A DNA stretch of 64,000 nucleotides from Clitopilus passeckerianus (Eukaryota; Basidiomycota; Agaricomycetes; Agaricales; Entolomataceae), in NCBI GenBank assembly GCA_944990035.1, contig CALYLX010000080.1, positions 186,001 to 250,000 of the forward strand. The letters are read 5' to 3'. A program made the translations under genes and the position numbers. Of this stretch, positions 23,681 to 33,785 are shown piece after piece; the first letter of the stretch is position 1; the number at the start of each line of letters is the position of its first letter. A model generated the notes under the pieces. The model saw only the letters and a list, made by a program, of their open reading frames with translations. It was not told the DNA's origin and did no database searches.

Positions 23681-24123
23681 GTTTGGGAGCGTGGATAGGC
23701 TGCCCAGACGCTAAATAACGCCAACTGAGACTGCTGCGTGACAATTGTGTCACTGAGCCAGTACGTCACCCTCCAGCCTCTGGATGTATGAAGTTTGAAT
23801 TATTACCCTCGTGACAATAATAGGGAAGGATATTCTTGCAATCCGGCTGGGTTCAAGCTTGTTCCACAGTTCCATTGTCAGGAGCCCTTATTTCCGATTC
23901 CGCGCAGATGGTCCTGGCGCGATAGATACCCATTCAACCAGGTTTGGGGTAGCTCCATTCGAAAATACTTGTCCGTACCGACCAGCTCAAATTCGAGATC
24001 ATTAATATTGTCATTACGTATCGTCAAAGACAAACAAGGCAGCACCGAATGAACGGGGTCGATTAAAAGCCTTCAGAGTCCGAGTTCATAACGAAGCCCC
24101 ATCGTCCACACATCAACGATAAC
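23681..24123. other. Intergenic, no gene seen
   Basis: Downstream flank of the CFEM gene and upstream flank of the frameshifted 22810-23680 gene. No conserved frame was seen. Confidence 0.4.
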
Positions 24124-24776
24124 CTAGAATGCGACGCCAACGATGCCAGCTATTAGTGCGACAAATCCAAACCCGCTAGTACCAGCAATGCTCCCTACTG
24201 CGGCATTAGTTGTCTGCACAGAACCTGGACCTGTTGCAGTCCCAGTCCCGACGCTGTTTGACGTCGGCGTCGTCGCAGTCCCCGTAGGTCTGGGTGTCCA
24301 TGTCGTTCCTGTGCCAGTTGCGGTCGGGGCCGTACGCGATGCTGAGTTGCCACCTCCTAAGTACAAGAATCACGTAGAGACAAGAAATACTCACCACCAC
24401 CTGTAAAAGCCGCACACTCCTGCTTTTGAGCTTCCAACGCCGCCTGCTGATCTTGTGGAGTACAGTGCTCAGCTATACATTTGGTGATTTCGGATTGGAC
24501 GTGTTGATTCGTGCAGATGCATTGGAGGAGGGTTCTGTGAAAGTGATAAGGTGCTGAGCGCTGAAAGCTAGTGAACTGAAAATGGAGAACGTACTCGAAT
24601 GGACATTGACCATCGTCTATAGCCTCTTCCTGGATACATTTCAACACGCATGGCCGGAATGACGGCAGAGGGCTGCTGGGAGCAGGCTGAGTTCCGGATG
24701 ACTGGGGGGCACCGACGACGCCGGCGACAATAGCAAGGAGTGCGAAAAGGGAGAAAACAGATGGGCACGAGAGCAT
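24124..24776 (-). CDS. CFEM-domain protein with predicted GPI anchor
   Basis: Three exons. The first encodes a signal peptide (MLSCPSVFSLFALLAIVAGVVG-A) and the start of a CFEM domain. Introns begin GTACGTTC (after CPFE) and GTGAGTAT (after FTGGG). The joined domain has the eight cysteines of CFEM: PCVLKC, DGQC, LLQCICTN, ITKCIAEHC and QKQEC. A Ser/Thr-rich linker of TGTGTT-type repeats follows, then a hydrophobic tail (FGFVALIAGIVGVAF) without a basic end, as in GPI-attachment signals. CFEM proteins sit on the plasma membrane or wall of fungi; some bind haem iron, others act in adhesion or signalling. The Asp expected in haem-binding CFEMs may be the EEAIDDGQC aspartates, but that is unproven. 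The gene is intact while both neighbours are pseudogenes. Confidence 0.85.
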
Positions 24777-25351
24777 AGTGATGTGGTGGGGTGGAGCCTA
24801 GGTGTAGCACGAGCCAGGATTAATTTGACAATTCTAGCTGTCCGCTTTACAGGCTAGTGGCTTTGAGGTGAGCCGAGCAGCATCGTCTTAACGGGTTGAT
24901 CATGATTCAGATGGTGGAGACGAAGAGCTGAAGCGGGTCCGAGGATTTGAATGTACGGTGCATATGTTATAGGTGTGATGTTTGGTGTATTTTGGAGGGT
25001 AAATGTCCAGGGCGTGGGTTGCTACCAACAGAGTGGACGTCGAGCAAGGCTCGTCGGTTCTTGCAATCAATTCCGTTTGAATGTTGCCGTGGGAACGGCT
25101 TGCCTCTTCAAGGCACCTCGTTTGATCTCGTGACACAAGCGCTATTTTCCAAATGCTTAGGCGCCCAAGTTCCAACCGCAACCATCTCACCGTCCGTTGT
25201 GCTTCTCCTCTCCTGGTCCATGTTCTACCTCGTCACCAGCGATTGCATCCACGGCTGATGTTGATTCACGATTAACTTATCTGAACCGTCTATCTAGCTC
25301 AAGAAAGATTAAAAACCTTCGCAGACACCTATCGACGTCGATAACTCTACA
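24777..25351. other. Intergenic, no gene seen
   Basis: Upstream flank of the CFEM gene (reverse) and of the F-box pseudogene (forward). No supported frame and no clear TATA element. Confidence 0.35.
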
Positions 25352-27910
25352 ATGCCAAACCTCACTAGCACTTCCCTCCGAATCGAACTCCCCGAACACA
25401 CCCCTCGTCCTCTCACTCTACTCCCTTGCACCTCTTCCTATGCGCAAGATAACCCATTCTTTACGTCTATAACCTCAATTGGGACCTCACATCCCCTCAG
25501 CGGACTTGATCGCTCGTCTCAGTCAAACGTGCCGCCATTTTTATCAGCTCGTGTAAAGAGAAGAAAATACGCATCTCTGGCATAAGCTTTTCTTGGCTAC
25601 GTTTGATGATCCGCTAGATCTGGAGGGTGGATATTGTACTTTGGGCGGATTAGATGTTAGAGGAGGAATGGGCAAAGTGAACGCGAGAAGGAGGATTGAA
25701 GATGCTGGGGAGGACGAGAAGAAGAGGGGAACGAACACGGAGGGACAGAATTTAACTATAAATTCGAATTCATCCGAAGGTTCTCAGCTCGTTGGGTCAT
25801 CGCACAACTGCAGCAATCCCAACGGAGGTCGGAGTCCGACTCACTCCCGGATCCATGCCAGTGGGACGCTACTACGAAATCTATCTCAGTCCACTCACCT
25901 GATAGTAATTCGCCTCATCCAACACGTAAAGATGTCATCGAAGCTCTCCTTTCCTTGGGTTGATTCACTGCGGACGCTCTCTCCCGTCTTCCTTCCCCCT
26001 TTCTTGCTCCAATCCCCTCCAATTCCGATCCACCCATCCTCTCATCGGCACTCCTAACATCAGACACGAAAACCCTCTGGGCTCCATTCACCACTCTCCT
26101 CTCCCACACCTACCGCCACACCTACACATCCTTCCTCTCCTTCTCCAAAAGCCGCATGCGATCCCTCCCAGATTCAGACTCGTTCGGTGCGTCGTGTTTG
26201 GCGCAGTTCGTCATACCCACCTCTCTCCCTGCTCTATCTACATCCCCATTCGAGTCCCTGCCATCGTCACGAGAGCCAAATCGCGTCCCCAAAGGAGGTG
26301 GTGAGGACGCATGGATTCGGTCATCCGAATGCCTCACGGAATATCGACGCCTACCGTCGTAGTGGAGAGAACGATGACTCAGCTTTACGTGAAGAAACAG
26401 TAAAAACCACCGTTCCATGAACTTCTATTCCTGCGACGTTCTAGGGCACTAGGTGCTACACGGTTTCGGCCTTCTGGCCATTAGGGGTATACACGTCCCG
26501 TCGTCAATCTCATGGAGAAGAGAAAACCTTCGGGAGTTGGAGGCGTTCTTGAGAGCCGAGGGTGCGGTGGTGCGGTGGATTGACGACTTCAACGGAGGGG
26601 ATGAATCAGGATATGGGTTAGGGTCGACACATGGGCCACCATCGAGTTCTTCACTACCACCACCACCCCCTCCATCTTTTCACGATACCACCCAATCCAA
26701 GGGCGAACATCAGCTGATACCGGACTTCCACTTCCTCGCATTCGCACGACTCTTGACCGAGGCGAGCTGGGGTGAGGGAGCTCGAGAGGGGAGGATGCGA
26801 GGGCGGAATGTGAGGGATAATATGGAAGAGACAGAGTGGCCTGGTACGACGAGTTTAGGGTTGGAGGGGTTAAGAGGTGGGAGTGTCGCTGGTTCAACGG
26901 GTCGCGTTCTATCCTTCATTCTGAACTCCGGGAATCGGATAATGGTACGGGGAAAGAAAAGATAGCGTATGTTCTACCTCGCCAACATCTCCCCCTCATC
27001 TCTACGAATCTGAATCTGTTATTGAGCAGATGTAACTACACCTCCGGACAGGCTGTACCTGACTTGGACCCATCAACCATGTGACAGAGGAAGAAGAGGA
27101 CGTGATGGAGGTGGAGATGGAGCTCGAAGAGGTGGTGGGGATTATACCTATGCCATTGAAGGTTGTGTGGTATGAGTAGCCTCCTGAACGGCGTTCTCCG
27201 TCGTCTTAGTCTTCTCCTCTCTCCTCGACCGGACGAACTCAATCTGCGATTATACCTGGAGCACAGGATCTCATCTATTGTCTTCCGGTGATCAAATTGA
27301 GGTGTATCAATGGGTTCGGATACGAGTGCGAACGAAACGAGGAGGGTAGCTGGGTGAGGTGGAGCGTTGCGATGTGAGTGATGTTCGCGCTTTGTTATCT
27401 TTGTGCCATCTCTCCCTTTCACTCTCGCACTTGGCGGCGAACTCTTGCTAAACCTCCTCGATTTCAACTTCAATAAATTCATGAACCTTCTGTCGTTTAT
27501 AAACCATTGAGACTGATAACGATGATATGACAGTGCTCACACAACTATCCGACAACTCGCCCGAATGGGCATTGGAGAACGTACAGATTGGAGGGATCAG
27601 GTCTGCGACGGGGTTCGTGGGGTTGTGGACGGGGGCGGAGCAGTACGTGTTCATCTCCTCATCTCTGTTCCTTTCCTCTTTCATTATCCATCTCGTTTCT
27701 CTCAATTTTGCCTGCCTTGAGGTGAGATTCAAGGTCTACACTTTTCTGACGACCTTATTTTCGTGATATGAAGGGACGATAACTGATCATTTGGGATATT
27801 CTAGTCGCCGAACCATCCGTTGGGTCCGATTTGGAGCTGGAAGGTTGGTGATGCTCAGGAGATGGAGGCTGGTGATGGAACAAGAGGTAGGGTAATATAC
27901 ACAGCTTAGT
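25352..27910 (+). pseudogene. Degenerate paralogue of the large F-box gene (copy 2)
   Basis: Pieces of the whole gene at 40880-43683 occur in order but in different frames. They are SLRIELPEHTP (F-box start), SADLIARLSQTCRHFYQLV with a stop, ENTHLWHKLFLATFDDP, LTSDTKTLWAPFTTLL, HQLIPDFHFLAFARLL, TEWPGTTSLGLEGLRGGS, GIIPMPLKVVWYE followed by TAG at about 27178, SENVQIGG-type LENVQIGGIRSATGFVG, and NHPLGPIWSWKVG in a shifted frame. Unlike the copy at 20471-22712, the N-terminal and central regions are still present, so the two copies decayed independently. Non-functional. Confidence 0.75.
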
Positions 27911-27995
27911 CGTACAATATACAATTCTCTTCAAGAACCAATTTATCGGAGTGAAGTTACAATTCAGAAACCTGTCCATGCGTAGTCGAGCTATT

Positions 27996-30900
27996 TCAAG
28001 CAACCATCGCAAGAATGAAAAGAGTAAGTAAGAGTCGGTGCAGATTGTTCATCCTTTCCTCCCGAATCGCACCTGGAAGGCGTCCAGCAAACCAATCAAA
28101 TCTGGTCCCAATATTCTTCCATTCTCCGCGATCGACAAGCCCATGCACCCGCCCCATTTCAGTCACCATTCGGATAAGAGAACTCTCAATCACTGCAAGC
28201 CCCCAACGCCATCGTCGAATCGTCGAATCTATCCCTTTCGTGCGTTCGGGATGTCTGAACAGATGCTGGTTTACGTCGAAGAATATGTTGGCTATAATCG
28301 TGCAGAGGAAGGCTTTGATGAAGAATAGACCTGTTGAATGCCAACGTTCAAGAAACGAGGCCACTGCTAGTACAATGCATCCACAAAGCATCTCCGCACT
28401 GTTCGGCGCGCGGTCACAATATGTGAGATGCGGGAATCTCGAGATCAGTGCGCCGTCACCATATGCCCACATGTAGAACCTTTGGTAGGACCGCTGGCCG
28501 CCGTTCCACCAGGGATGAACCACTCTAACCGTCGGCGCGGCGATAAAGGCTTCTCCTCCCTCAACATTCGACAAGAAGTAATCGCGTTTCTTCCTACAAA
28601 AATCAATATCTTCACCCCCACCAGTTTTGGGATATACAGGATCGTATGAGATCCCGTCGTAGATTCTGCGAGCGATAAGGTTGGCGGTGACGCCCCAAGG
28701 AACATCATCAGCGAATGCTGGGTTGGAGGCAATGTTCCAAAAATGGGTGACGCCGGCGAGGTGGACGGCAGTAGTGAAGGTGGTCATAGCGGGTGGGAAA
28801 CAAGTGGAGCCCACAAATCCTGCAGCATTAGGATGTTTGCGGATGTATTTCTCTGCTTCAATGAGGAGATTTGAATCAGCAATGACATCGTCATCTAGGA
28901 AGTGGATCCAGTCTGCTGCAGACTCTCTAATTCCTCGGTTTCGGGACTCGGAGGCACCAAGGTTCCTCTTGTTGATCCGGATACGAATGTCTGGCCGATG
29001 GGCATATTCTTTCTCCAGTTGAGCAATGTTAGGTGAATCGGGGTTGTCGATGATGATGATGAACATGGTCGTCGCAGTGCATGATGGCTTGAGCTCCAAG
29101 AGTTTCCGAAGTATGGGTAGGTGGACTCGGTAGCAGGGGATGACGACATCAATGGTCAGCTTCTCCGTAGGGTTGGTGGAGGGGGTGGAGGGACTGTTAG
29201 TTCCTAACCATTGACGAGCGGTTGAGACAGCATCTGTGAGAGGGTTGAACGTCCATCCAGGAGCGGATATCTTCTCATAACGGGCGGCATCTGCTCCACC
29301 GATGCCATTGGTGACCCTGTGCTCAATCATAGTTGAGCATCCCCATCGACGATACAGTTGGAAGAGGAAAGGGTCGCCGTCTTGGTTAATGAAGATGGGC
29401 GGTACCACGGTACCTTCAAAGATGGTCATATGGGTCTTGTGGATGACGGGGAAAGTGGGCATGCCGGGGAATGAAATGTCAGTGAAGGCGACGCAACCAA
29501 AACCAAAGGGTGTGTTGTTCCGGGTTGCTAGTTCCTGGAATTTTGCATCAACAGTCCGCATCCATCCTTCATCCTTAAGTTCAACATCGTCGCCCATCAG
29601 TACAAAGAAGTCGCATTTGTCATTCCAGGCTGCCTTGGCGCAGGTACGGAAGATTGAGCAGACATGTCCCCGAGGATGCTCACATAGGATAGTTGCGACA
29701 TCTATAATCCCTTTGCTGACAAGGACATGCTCAGCTCGTGACGGCTGTTGGTTGGAGGGGAGAAGGAAGTCGTCGTCGTCGTCGATACCCAGATATACTT
29801 TCATGCGGTAACGAGTACTACCTTGCATGCGAGTATCGCGCCAAGTGGTGTTACATAGTGAGGTGGCGAAGCGGGAGAGGTTAGCCAGACAATCCTCAGG
29901 AGAGGAACAGGCCCTTGATGTGATGGGTAAAATTATGGCGAAAGTGAGATCATCGCTCTCAAGGTTGAGAATCTGGCTCTTCAGAAGATTGGTAAGAGTT
30001 CGGCGTTGGTCTTGAGTATTGCGACCGGAGAGACAAGATTCAATCTCATACTGGATCCATGCTCCAGTTTGCCTCATTCCATCGAGGAGAGAAGTCTGTG
30101 GTGACCACTGTAGAGCTTGTTCAACAAACTCGTTGTTTGAGTTTCGAGATGCAACACCAAGTGGGGCGTCTGCGGTGTAGGAAAAGGTGATGTGATCACT
30201 ATCCACAGCTGCGATGGAAAGTGCTAATCGTGCCAGGGATTCGATGGAGGTCGAAATAGCACTACCGATGTTAACGGGCTGAGTACAAGTGGAGTTGATG
30301 AGTTTGATGACGGCGGAAACGGCGTCGTCGATGAACAAGAAGCTTCGACGTTGCTTGCCATCTCCCCATATTTCAAACTCCGTGGCTGAGGACTCGGGAC
30401 GGAGGTCTGAAAGATATTTCAAGCAAATTGCTTTGCGAAGCATGGCGGCTGGTGCCTTTTCCCTTCCGTTCCCCCAAGCTCCGAACGGCCCGTAAACATT
30501 GTGGAAACGAGCCACGCGGACTTGAAGGGATGATGGAGCAAGTTTTACCAACATCTCCGAGACGAGTTTATCGAGCCCGTAAAGCCCCTGTGGACGAGGG
30601 AAAGAGCCATACCATGCGTGGTCTTCACGAAGCGAAACATCATCTTCAAAAGAGCCTTGAAGCTGAGTGGGGTAGATGCAAGCAGAAGAGGCGTATAGGA
30701 ATAATTTGACACCGGCTTCAATACTAGCAGATAAGATGTTCATCGTCATGGTATGGTTATCTCTATAGATACGTCTTTCATTCGCCTCATGAATAGCACC
30801 CATGCCACCCATGTTTGCGGCGAAATGTAGAACAATATCGACGTTGATAACCGCTCGCCTGGCGATAGCTTCATCGCATAGATTCCCATGGATAAAGTCA

Positions 30901-31381
30901 TCGCAAATGGGTTCTGGGAAGGCGTTTTTCGGAGCAAGATCGACAATTCTGACTGTAGAACCCTTCTTGACGAGTTCCCGAGCAACATGAGATCCCTGGC
31001 ATAAATATTAGCACCTTTTCCGACATAAAAAGATGAGACTCAGATGCACAGGATCATCACGAGAATGACGCGCAGGTAGCTCTAAAAGAGCATCGCGCTC
31101 GCCGCAAGTCGCAACTTCGCCAAGTCGAATGGCGTTTCCAGAATACAGTTCTGAAATCTGGCAAGCACAGATCGATGGAAGCCTTTCGGCAAAATCTGTG
31201 CTTTCCAAATCGCAGAACGGTGTCTGAACACGGCCCACCGTTTAGCGAAGTCGAAGACGGACTTTTTTCGCGTGGTAATTGCCTGGTGCATCTGAGTCGC
31301 ATCCACACTTACAATGAACCCGTTACCCCCTGTCACCAAAATACGTTTATTGACTGTGTTAGAAGTTGTCGTGTCCGCCAT
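27996..31381 (-). CDS. GDP-mannose 3,5-epimerase fused to two glycosyltransferase-like domains
   Basis: Start ATG at 31379-31381. Exon 1 encodes MADTTTSNTVNKRILVTGGNGFI. An unusually long intron (about 300 bases) follows, and exon 2 runs from GSHVARELVKKGS to the stop at 27996-27998, for about 1022 residues. Residues 10-350 are an extended SDR with GGNGFIGSHVA for NAD, AANMGGMGAIHEA, SSACIYP (Cys129), YGLDK (Tyr162, Lys166), RFHNVYGPFGAWGNGREKA and EIWGDGKQRRSFLFIDDA. These are hallmarks of GDP-mannose 3,5-epimerase (GDP-mannose to GDP-L-galactose/gulose). Then comes a GT-A-like domain (FAIILPITSRAC, FVLMGDDVELKDEGW). A second GT2-like domain follows (IDVVIPCYRV, NLGASESRNRGI, IHFLDDDVIAD, GGGEDIDFC) and hydrophobic segments near the end, so it is probably Golgi/ER-membrane bound. 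The stop-free length and motif density are strong. The acceptor sugars are unknown. Confidence 0.85.
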
Positions 31382-31951
31382 GGTAGGATGGGAGGCTGAC
31401 TGATGTTGACATCTGCCATATGTATAATAGTGATGAAATCATCTTGAGCGGGTTGTTTGCGCAGCCATGTGTTCTGAGGAAATTAGGCGGAAGCTCCGCA
31501 GCGACGATCCTCCCACTTCAGGATGGGCGCTCGAATTTGGGGTGATACCCTCTACAGGTTGGGGAGCTTTTGGAAATTACATCACTTAAATAGGAGACAC
31601 CGAAAAGGTCAACGTCATGGTATGTAGGGAATATTTCAGTTCCTCATGGACTGTCGGGGTAAGTGGGTATTCCACGAGCCAATGAAGCACAGATAGGTGT
31701 AGAGCGTGGTGGGGGGGAGGGACTGTTCCAGTCGGTGGGCACCCTGCTCAGGATCCAGTGACCTGGCTGAAAGTCATACTCGAAATGGGAGGTCGGGTGA
31801 AATGACCGATTGGGGGCATCTTATGCGGCAACTGTATTTGAGGAAACGGGGTCTGGCAACAAATGAGGTCATTGTAAACGAAGGGCCGCAGGGATTCTGC
31901 ATAATGGGGCACAAACCACAAGGCCCTGCGTCCTGGGCTAAATCTACCACG
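31382..31951. promoter_or_regulatory. Divergent intergenic region of two glycan-fusion genes
   Basis: About 570 bases separate the start codons of the epimerase-glycosyltransferase gene (reverse) and the methyltransferase-GT8 gene (forward). This leaves room for a shared bidirectional promoter. On the reverse strand TATTATACATATGG lies roughly 40-45 bases before the ATG at 31381. The forward frame continues upstream of 31952 to 31706, but its translation looks like untranslated sequence. Confidence 0.45.
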
Positions 31952-33616
31952 ATGGAGTCCAGTGCTGAAGTAGCTCCCGCCAACGCCAACGATAAACAGT
32001 TTCACTTCACTTCAACCCAAGACTGGTTTTCCTTCAACGTTGACAGCTGGAAACCGTTGTTCCATCTCATCGAGTCGAAGAAGCCCCGAGTCCTTGAGAT
32101 AGGTTCGTGGGAAGGGCGTTCCGCCGTCTTCCTACTCGAACACCTATGCAAAGAAGCCGGAGAGATTCTCTGCATCGATCATTTCGACTTGTTCCAGACC
32201 GAGGCTGGACGTGAGAGGTTCGAGAAGATTAAGCACAACCTCTCGTTGGTGGGGAAGAACTTTCGTATCAGGGCACAGTTTAGCTTGCCTGCCTTGATGG
32301 AACTCCTCGAAGAAGAGATGATGCCGCGGGGAAAGTCGTCTGGGGACGAGGGGCCAGGGTTCGACTGGATCTATGTCGACGGCTCGCACGAGGCCGATGA
32401 TACGTTCCTCGACGGGGAGTTGGCATGGAGGTTGGCGAGGAAGGGAGCAGTATTCATTTTTGACGACTATCATTGGGATAAAGAGCCGGAGGATAGTATC
32501 CACCATCCGAGGAAGGGGATTGACGCCTTCCTTGATCTTCACCGGGGAGAATACGAAAGGCTTACCAAGGAGGAAGATTATCAGGTGGTGCTGAGGAAGA
32601 CGACGGAGATGAGGATTGGGTTTCTGGTCCCAGAGGCTGTCCCGAAGCCAGAAAACCTCGAAGCCGCGTTCGACTATGGGATGCATCTCGCATTCGCCAT
32701 CGACTCCTCGTTTGCAATGGCCGCCGGCGTGGCCATACGAAGCGTAGCTGAGACCACTCCTGGGCGAATTACCATCTACATCTTCGACTTCGGGCTTGCG
32801 GATGGGGATAGCAAGCGGCTATCCGAGTCCATCGCCAATCTGGACCGCACCAGTGGCGAAATTACCATGAAGTTCCTCCCCCTTGCCGACGACAGTCTGG
32901 CGAGGACACTAGGTCCTACGTGGGCCAAGCTAGATATCCTCCGTTTGGTCCCAGTCGAACGGGTTCTGTACCTCGATGCTGATATCCTCGTTCGTTCGGA
33001 TATCCGGTTCCTCTGGGAGACAGACCTCCATGGCAAGCCACTCGCGGCAGTGACCGATATTGGCCATCCAATGGGCCACGCTGGGATCAAACGTGGTACA
33101 TATTTTAACGCTGGAGTGCTGCTTTTCAACCTCGCAAAAGTCCGTGAACGCGTTGACGAACTTTTCGCATTGGCTAGACGGCTGGTCAATACCACCGAAT
33201 ACAAAGACCAGGATGTATTGAATACCCACTTCATCGAGGATTGGTTGCCTCTAGATCTTTCTTGGAATGCTCAAGGCCTGGGGACGTACGCCAGGTATCC
33301 ATCTGCCGACCGAGATCTTCTCGACATGAAGGTGCTTGAGGCACCGAGGATCGTCCATTTCACAGGTCCAGTTCACCCGAAGATGGAGGAAGTCATGAAT
33401 CCGTATGTCCAACCAGTGACGGCAAAGCCATGGGGATACGCAGGTGCACCGGGACATCCGTTCGAGCAGGCTTGGTGGGACGTCATGAGGAAGACAGCTT
33501 GGGGAGATGAGAAGATATTGGAAGCTCTGAAGAAAGATTTCGAGTCCGCCAAGAAAAAGACGGTAGATATTGGGGTTGAGTCATTCTATAAATTATTACA
33601 AGGGTGTTCCAAGTAG
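31952..33616 (+). CDS. Methyltransferase-GT8 glycosyltransferase fusion
   Basis: A single exon. I choose the ATG at 31952 (MESSAEVAPANAND), giving 554 residues, because the frame upstream reads like leader sequence; an ATG at 31706 is also in frame. The N-terminal half is a class I SAM methyltransferase of the Methyltransf_24 type: VLEIGSWEGRSAVFLLEHL (residues 47-65), ILCIDHFD, FDWIYVDGSHEADDTFLDGE, AVFIFDDYHWD. The C-terminal half is a GT8-type retaining glycosyltransferase: FAIDSSFAMAAGVAIRSV, RVLYLDADILVRSD with the metal-binding DAD, YFNAGVLLFNL, DQDVLN and the terminal HFTGPVHPK...KPW. No signal peptide or membrane span is visible. It is divergent from the epimerase-glycosyltransferase gene. 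The natural inference is that both act on one methylated glycan or glycoconjugate; the acceptor cannot be read from sequence. Confidence 0.85.
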   Translation: MESSAEVAPANANDKQFHFTSTQDWFSFNVDSWKPLFHLIESKKPRVLEIGSWEGRSAVFLLEHLCKEAGEILCIDHFDLFQTEAGRERFEKIKHNLSLVGKNFRIRAQFSLPALMELLEEEMMPRGKSSGDEGPGFDWIYVDGSHEADDTFLDGELAWRLARKGAVFIFDDYHWDKEPEDSIHHPRKGIDAFLDLHRGEYERLTKEEDYQVVLRKTTEMRIGFLVPEAVPKPENLEAAFDYGMHLAFAIDSSFAMAAGVAIRSVAETTPGRITIYIFDFGLADGDSKRLSESIANLDRTSGEITMKFLPLADDSLARTLGPTWAKLDILRLVPVERVLYLDADILVRSDIRFLWETDLHGKPLAAVTDIGHPMGHAGIKRGTYFNAGVLLFNLAKVRERVDELFALARRLVNTTEYKDQDVLNTHFIEDWLPLDLSWNAQGLGTYARYPSADRDLLDMKVLEAPRIVHFTGPVHPKMEEVMNPYVQPVTAKPWGYAGAPGHPFEQAWWDVMRKTAWGDEKILEALKKDFESAKKKTVDIGVESFYKLLQGCSK

Positions 33617-33785
33617 CTAAGAGTCAGAACGGAGAGTGAGACCTCAGTTGAACATCTGAACTTGGACCACAGAGTTCAAACTCAAGAGGCTCCGGTTTAC
33701 GTGACGTCAAGACCGAGAATCACGCCCACGTGCCTCTGTCACGCGTCGCGTTTCCTCATTTTTCGTTTATTCTTTCGCTTTTGTC

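Noticed and set aside
28015..30709. Several forward frames antisense to the epimerase-glycosyltransferase gene
   Set aside because: Mirror images of a strongly coding reverse frame with no motifs of their own.
31706..31951. 82-residue N-terminal extension of the methyltransferase-GT8 frame
   Set aside because: The composition is unlike the rest of the protein, and a better ATG at 31952 lies just before the conserved region. Treated as 5' leader.
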